In this document: piece by piece, positions 58,689 through 64,000 of the stretch
How positions within the stretch are numbered: position 1 is the stretch's first letter
How the letters are laid out: each line of letters starts with the position of its first letter
From: Sipunculus nudus
Lineage: Eukaryota; Annelida; Sipuncula; Golfingiida; Sipunculidae
Reading direction: 5' to 3'
Length of the DNA stretch: 64,000 nt
NCBI GenBank assembly: GCA_026874595.1
Contig: CM049312.1
Coordinates: 72,136,929-72,200,928 of the forward strand
Notes under the pieces: generated by a model
What the model saw: the letters and a program-made list of their open reading frames with translations, nothing else
Told to the model about the DNA's origin: nothing
Database searches by the model: none
Program-made: the position numbers and the translations under genes

Positions 58689-59225
58689 GCCCGTCTACGT
58701 CTCTCTTTCGAAAGTGTATTTTTATGACTAAAACTACGCTAAATGAACCCTGCATGTATACTTTCTGCCCGTCTACGTCTCTCTTTCATAAGTGTATTTT
58801 TTATGACTAAAACTAAGCTAAACGAACCCTGCAGGTATACTTTCTGCCCATCTACGTCTCTCTTTCATAAGTGTATTTTTTATGGCTAATACTACGCTAA
58901 ACGAACCCTGCGTGTATACTTTCTGCCCGTCTACGTCTCTCTTTCATAAGTGAATTTTTTATGGCTAAAACTACGCTAAATGAACCCTGCGTGTATACTT
59001 TCTGCCCGTCTACGTTTCTCTTTCATAAGTGTATTTTTTATGGCTAAATCTACGCTAAACGAACCCTGCGTGTATACTTTCTGCCAGTTTACGTCTCTAT
59101 TTCATAAGTGTATTTTTTATGGCTAAAACTACCCTAAACAAACCCTGCGTGTATACATCCTGCCCAGATATGTCTCTCTTTTAAAAGTGTATTTTTTATG
59201 ACTTAAACTACGCTAAACAAACCCT
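58689..59225. repeat. 79-bp minisatellite, seven copies
   Basis: GCCCGTCTACGTCTCTCTTTC recurs at 58689, 58767, 58846, 58925, 59004, 59083 and 59162, a 78-79-bp step. Units also share GTGTATTTTTTATG and ACGCTAAACGAACCCTGC. The last units are the most diverged, so the array decays towards the right. Confidence 0.95.
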
Positions 59226-59329
59226 CCTGAGTAACACCTATGATCGTCACCACAGCTGAGTCTGTTAGTTCATCTGGAGTCAATCAGTAGTAAGCCACAA
59301 ACATTAATTATAAGTCATTAATTATAATT

Positions 59330-60060
59330 CCCTTCCTTCTTCGCTCCTTCCATCCTTCTTTCTTCCCTTCGTTACCTGATTCTTTCTTTCAGTCTTTCTT
59401 TCTTTCAGTCTTTCATTCTTTCTTTCAGTCTTTCTTTCTTTCTTTCTTTCAGTCTTTCTTTCTTTCAGCCTTTCTTTCTTTCAGTCTTTCTTTCTTTCAG
59501 TCTTTCCTTCATCCTTCCATTCGTTACATGATTCTTTCTTTCTTTCTTTTTTTCTTTCTTTCATTCTTTTAGTCTTTTTGTTTTCTTTCCTTCATTCTTT
59601 CTTTCAGTCTTTCTATTTTTCTTTCTTTCAGTCTTTCTTTCTTTCTTTCTTTCAGTCTTTCTTTCTTTCTTTCAATCATTTTTTCTTTCAGCCTTTCTTT
59701 CTTTCTGTCTTTCTATCTTTCTTTCAGTCTTTCCTTTATCCTTCCCTTCGATACATGTTTCTTTCTTTCTTTCTTTCTTTCTTTCTTTCAGTCTTTCTTT
59801 CCTCTTCCGGTCTTTCTTTCAGTTCTTTTTTTTCTTTCTTTCAGTCTTTCTTTCTTTCAGTTTTTCTTTCTGTCAGTCTTTCCGTATATCCTTCATTCTT
59901 CCTTCGTTACATATTCTTTACTTCTTTCTTTCTTCCTCCGGTCTTTCATTCAATTTTCTTTTAGTCTTTCGTTCTTTCTTTCTTTCTTTTGTCTTTCAGT
60001 CTTTCCTTCATTCTTCCCTTTGTTACATAACTCTTTCTTTCTTTCTTTCTTTCATTTATT
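59330..60060. repeat. (CTTT)n-rich polypyrimidine tract, ~730 bp
   Basis: Almost pure pyrimidine on the plus strand: CTTT runs broken by CAGT and by CCTTCATCCTTCCC blocks. A recurring higher unit of about 230-250 bp (TTCGTTACATGATTC / TTCGATACATG / TTCGTTACATATTC) punctuates it. Could form triplex DNA. The long open frame across it is Ser/Phe-rich low complexity and not a gene. Confidence 0.95.
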
Positions 60061-61416
60061 TTCGTCTTCTGGTTTTACATTAAGTTTACGGTTGGTTGAT
60101 GGAAGATGGGTATTCATTAGCGGTTCTTTATGGACTCAATTAGCGGTTAGAAGGAACTCAAAGATATAATTGTTATTCGTCATTCACTATTCAGCGGTTT
60201 CAACACATAGACTGACCCGTGAAATAAAAAAAAAACACACACACACAATTTGAAGAGGAATCTTCAATCAGCAGGATAGTTTTTAACACTGCGGTTTCAA
60301 CATGCAGACACATGCGAGAAATTAAATATACACATACAATTTGGAGAGAAATTGTTTTCAGGATAGTTTTATTGTCTACACCAACCGCGGCACTTAATTT
60401 GTTCCAAAATAGGTCACCCGCCACCGATCGTACTTGCACCAGAGCGGATGATACTAACTGAATACTACGCACAGGTAGTATTTTCATGTTAACAAAATAA
60501 CTACCAACCTAATTTTTTATTCTATAAAGTTATTTTTCTCATAAAATTGTTGTCTATTTATAATGTCTTTTATTCAGAATGTGGTCCTGTCAGAAGTCGA
60601 ATATAATCAAAATATGTAAATATTTATTCTTTCCTTAATACATTAAGTGCGTGTAAGAGATCAATATAAATGATTCATCATCCAGAAACCTTTGATCGAC
60701 ATTTTTCGTCCGTTAATTAAAGGTTCATCCTTTGAACTGTACGAGTGGCCGCGTCAGGTGAATGGTTTCTCGTGACCGCGTTTATACTGCGGCTTCGCTG
60801 GTCTCTGGTGAGCAATTCGTTCATGTTTGAGCAGACTTAATATGTTCTCACGACATGATATACATATACTTATAATAATGAAAATTATAACAGGAATATG
60901 GAAAATAAAGTAAGATGTTACACGTTAAACCTGTAATTATCAGTCATTTAAACCTCTGGTTAGGCAAATCAATTGGAGAACGCTGATGGGTTAACCATAC
61001 CCGGAGTTTATCACTATTGAGGGATGGTCGCACTTTAAGCCAAAATAATGCTCTAATTAACAATAAAATTACTAAATATTTTGTCAAACTTCAGTTAAGG
61101 AACACAACGATATAAGTGCATGAGGGTAATATAGTAATAATGGATAACACAGATATACTAGGCATTAACATGTGCTGATTTGACGTATGTTGCATCTATC
61201 ACAGAGCTTAATGATTTCCCAAAGTGACTCAAGAGAAGGTTTACTAACGAAAGTATAATTAACTATTATTACTTAGTCTTTTTGTTTTAGTACGTGTAAA
61301 GTTTAGACAGTCAGACGAGTGATACATGTACTCTTATTTTAACAATACGTCCTATCGGGATACACTTCAATTGGTACGTCCCGGCGGCCTACGTCCCAAA
61401 ATCTGCGTCTCACCGG

Positions 61417-62530
61417 CCTGTAGTCATACTTCTAACAACACTTACCATGTACAAGAAAAATTACATTTTAACCCAGCTAATTGGTAAATCCCTCTCCATA
61501 TCTGTTGAATTTCTGACTGCATGAATACAAGCAAGGCTGGCAGTAAGTGTTACTGGATGGTAGACAACTTGCACACAATTCAGGAAATGAATCATTACCA
61601 TGGTAATGGATTGTCCGTTCGATTTGTGAGTTCACATGTGTTCTTTTGTGTTAATTCATCATTCACAGCCTAATTATGTTTAAATTATTAGCTTTTTTCT
61701 ATGATATCAATGCAACAGGATAGATGCATGATATTACTGCAGTACATTCCCACATATGCATTACTTGTATCATGACTTAAGATAGGCTTACCAGCCCAAT
61801 TATAGTAAATGAGTTATGTATTAATTTACGGCTAGAGTTGCCCTATGGGTTGTCCATAGAATAGCTAATAACTATTCAAATGATAGTTAGAATTGTTATC
61901 TAGAGTCCAAGCATAGAGTCTAGAGTCGGCGTGCATATATTGAAATTAATGGCTTGTGTTACTTTATTTTTTAGCTTCACACACCTCCAGAAAAAAAATT
62001 TGCACTGATAATTAAGTGCTGCTCATCTTATATTCCTATGTAATTTTATGAATGTATTAGGTTGTACTGAGCAAAATAAAGATTATGGAAATTAAATTAA
62101 TTTGAACTGATTGAAAAGTTTCTGTAAATTGTGTTCAAACAGTCAACTTCCACTGTTTCCAGCTGACTGCGTGGGGTTTCTTTGAAAAGTAAAACTATAA
62201 GTGTTATTCACTAGTTAAATATTTGTTAATCCTAAATTGGTTGTGATTTATTTGATCAGATTTTAATCCTGAACATCTGTATTAGTGTGGGATTTCTCCC
62301 ATAGGAAAAGTAAAGCAACACAGCAATTTAAGTTTTAAATCACCAAATGGCTGAAATGTCTGTCTGAATTTTGAATGGTTGTTAAAAGTATATACCTATA
62401 CTGTCAGTCCACTAGATACCAAACGTAATGGTCAAAGAGCTGTACTATCCAAAGACTTATATAGAAAGATGTTGAATGGCCATGCCGGTCCATCTCATGG
62501 AGATATAGAACAAGAATACACAGAAAAAGT
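61417..62530. other. Non-coding stretch, nothing recognised
   Basis: AT-rich DNA without a supportable exon. Confidence 0.45.
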
Positions 62531-62552
62531 CGGATCACCCCGTATGGGAATC

Positions 62553-62617
62553 GAACCCATGACCCTCCGATTGCCAGTGGTAGAGCCGACGACCGGCAAT
62601 CGGAGGGTCATGGGTTC
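62553..62617 (-). repeat. tRNA-derived inverted repeat, 23-bp perfect arms
   Basis: GAACCCATGACCCTCCGATTGCC (written as arms at 62553-62575 and, inverted, 62595-62617) surrounds a 19-base loop. On the minus strand the left arm extends into GGGTTCGATTCCCATACGGGG, a perfect pol III B box and T-arm, so the locus is a tRNA-like SINE head that has been partly duplicated in inverted orientation. No complete cloverleaf with an A box is present, so it is not a functional tRNA gene. Confidence 0.75.
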
Positions 62618-62715
62618 CTACTGTTTGTTTATTTTGGTTGAATCCAAAAATTTCTCAGCAAAATGAACCGACCATCTCCAGTTCACCTGTTTTGTACAAT
62701 GTTATAGTTCTGTTT

Positions 62716-63060
62716 GTGGAGCGTGGTGGCGTAATGGTTAATGTGCTGGACTTGTGACTGCAAGGTTGTGGGTTTACATCCCGATCTGACCGCCGTCTGC
62801 ACTAAGACTCCTAGCCAAAGTCTTTCCCACAAGGGTGCGCTCTATCGACTCAGGAGTGAATGGGTACTGATCACGAGAGGAAGGCAAATGAAGAACGAAT
62901 GACCTTCTAGCGCCTTTTATGGCTGCTTGGGTTGTATGCTCGCCGAGGAGCCGAGAAAAGCTACAAGAATGAACAGGCCCAAAAGACCTGGAAGGCAAAG
63001 TGTAAAGTCGGATGAGACTGACATGCTCAGTGATATCAGACTATAAACCCTAACCTTTAC
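62716..63060 (+). mobile_element. tRNA-derived SINE (second family)
   Basis: The 5' region reads like a tRNA: A-box-like GTGGCGTAATGGTTAATGTG and B-box-like GGTTGTGGGTTTACATCCC. The body contains CGACTCAGGAGTGAATGGGTAC and TAGCGCCTTTTATGGCTGC, and it ends in CTAACCTTTACCTTT. The B box is diverged from GGTTCGANTCC, so the copy is probably old. Confidence 0.72.
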
Positions 63061-64000
63061 CTTTAAACACAGTCCACAAGTGTCTGTTTACCAGGCTGAG
63101 TGACCAGAGATCTCATCTTTTATAAGCACTACAACTCCCACAAAATGAGGATAAAACAATAAAAAAGAAACACAGCTGAAACACTGTTTGGAAGCTTGTT
63201 GGCAATGCCACCAGGTGGCATGCCTGCTGTGTTTATGTTTTACTCCACTGATCATGCTTGGTGCCAGCTTATTTCTACTTGTGTACAGAAGTAAGCAAAA
63301 CAGTTTGAGAATGAAATATTGACAGACATCATAATGTTTTAAGGATTAAACCTATAGTTGAAGTATATTTAACATACTTGATTTGTGAAAGGGTCCCTTT
63401 AAGACACATTTATCATCGATCATTAAACAGTTCTAAGCATGCACAAACCATTAGATACATGTCACACCAGCCATGCACCTCTCTGTAGCAGTGGTAGGTC
63501 TAATTACTGGGGTAATTAGACTCAGCAACACTTTCAATATTTGCTAATCATGGAACTGAGACGATTTTACTGTAATAAATATGGAAGAACATGATTAGTA
63601 TGTGGTATCTAGATGTACAGTGACTGTGCCTTTTTGAACTTATCATTAAACCATCAAAGCTCTGGGCATCACATTGGCTTTAGGGGCAGACTACATGCTG
63701 TGGCAGAAGCTACCTGAGGCGGCTTCACCTGAAGATGCATTCAGGTGACCTTTAACAAGGCTGGCACAGATCAGGATATTGATTTGAGGGAGGTCTTCAA
63801 GCACAGGTAGCAGTCTCCCTCCAGTTCATGACAGGAGTTACACACCAGTGACACAAACGGCACTTCACTAGAAGGAAATGATGCTATGATAATCGTGATG
63901 ATAGTGATAATGATTGATGATGGGGTGTTCATTGTCATCTCGTCATGGCAACAGCCAAAGAAACTATGTTACGGGCAGGCATATACGCATTAATGGCAAG
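63061..64000. other. Non-coding right edge with a paired homeodomain-site palindrome
   Basis: No gene found. GTCTAATTAC-tggg-GTAATTAGAC at 63498-63521 is a perfect 10-bp inverted repeat. The rest is ordinary AT-rich DNA up to the window end. Confidence 0.5.

Larger units (their letters stand above)
58517..61416. mobile_element. Large inverted-repeat element, about 2.9 kb
   Basis: CCGGTGAGACGCA at 58517-58529 is exactly inverted at 61404-61416 (TGCGTCTCACCGG); beyond it both ends carry ACGTCCCA/TACGTCCC and GTAGGAC-type motifs. Inside are a 79-bp array, a long CTTT tract, a ~100-bp duplicated block (about 60190-60370) and GC-richer DNA near 60740. No transposase or polymerase frame is recognisable. 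Target duplication is unclear; ATACTT lies near both ends. Non-autonomous DNA transposon is the best guess. Confidence 0.6.

Noticed and set aside
59578-59964. 128-codon Ser/Phe-rich open frame
   Set aside because: Pure product of the CTTT polypyrimidine repeat; stops are absent because of composition.
62553-62617. Genuine tRNA gene
   Set aside because: B box and T arm are good, but the 5' half is replaced by an inverted copy, with no A box or acceptor pairing.

Overview
This is AT-rich, intron-rich and repeat-laden animal nuclear DNA. I find no bacterial-type gene density, operons, rRNA or CRISPR. The transposon mix (rolling-circle elements with internal tandem repeats, hAT/Harbinger/pogo MITEs, CR1/L2-like LINE scraps, tRNA-derived SINEs, GACGGAC-rich element tails) and an invertebrate-style TIR gene point to a lophotrochozoan, most likely a bivalve mollusc. 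That assignment is inference.

One protein-coding gene can be assembled from the sequence. It is on the minus strand and its coding span is 41142 down to 8682. Nine exons, all with matching intron phases and GT/AG borders, encode a 476-residue protein: a short N-terminus, a TIR domain that keeps the glutamate used by NAD-cleaving TIRs, an unrecognised middle region, and C-terminal HEAT repeats. No membrane segment is visible. A 5' untranslated exon probably lies upstream, near a cluster of three CCAAT boxes at about 42.82-42.88 kb. A second, divergent plus-strand transcript may begin at about 43.14 kb, but I see no coding exons for it before the window ends.

Layout: 1-8.5 kb is non-coding, with simple repeats and one MITE. 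From 8.7 to 41.1 kb is the TIR-HEAT gene, whose introns carry most of the repeats: two array-bearing rolling-circle-like elements (9.9-11.4 and 14.7-17.2 kb), two copies of a 2.6-kb repeat (18.7-21.3 and 25.0-27.7 kb) with a third partial copy (37.5-38.1 kb), a dead LINE (29.2-29.7 kb), a 415-bp MITE (29.9 kb), a 1.26-kb hAT-like element (33.2 kb) and a Harbinger-like MITE (39.2 kb). Then come 41.3-42.55 kb, a third array-bearing element with a perfect 106-bp fold-back inserted in it; 42.8-43.3 kb, a candidate promoter; 45.1-47.1 kb, about 85 copies of a 23-bp minisatellite; 47.8-49.4 kb, a TA-flanked DNA element; 51.8-56.6 kb, a pogo-like MITE, tandem-repeat elements, a second LINE fragment and duplicated SINEs; 57-58.4 kb, AT-rich DNA with clustered transcription-factor-like motifs; 58.5-61.4 kb, a 2.9-kb inverted-repeat element holding 79-bp and CTTT arrays; and 62.5-63.1 kb, tRNA-derived repeats.

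The most notable points are the TIR-HEAT architecture and the recurring mobile-element design: a 5' hairpin, an internal tandem array, an asymmetric inverted repeat, then a 3' hairpin with CTAG followed by T. In one family the arrays hold a conserved GGTGGCGCCACC palindrome at alternating spacings of about 148 and 131 bp.
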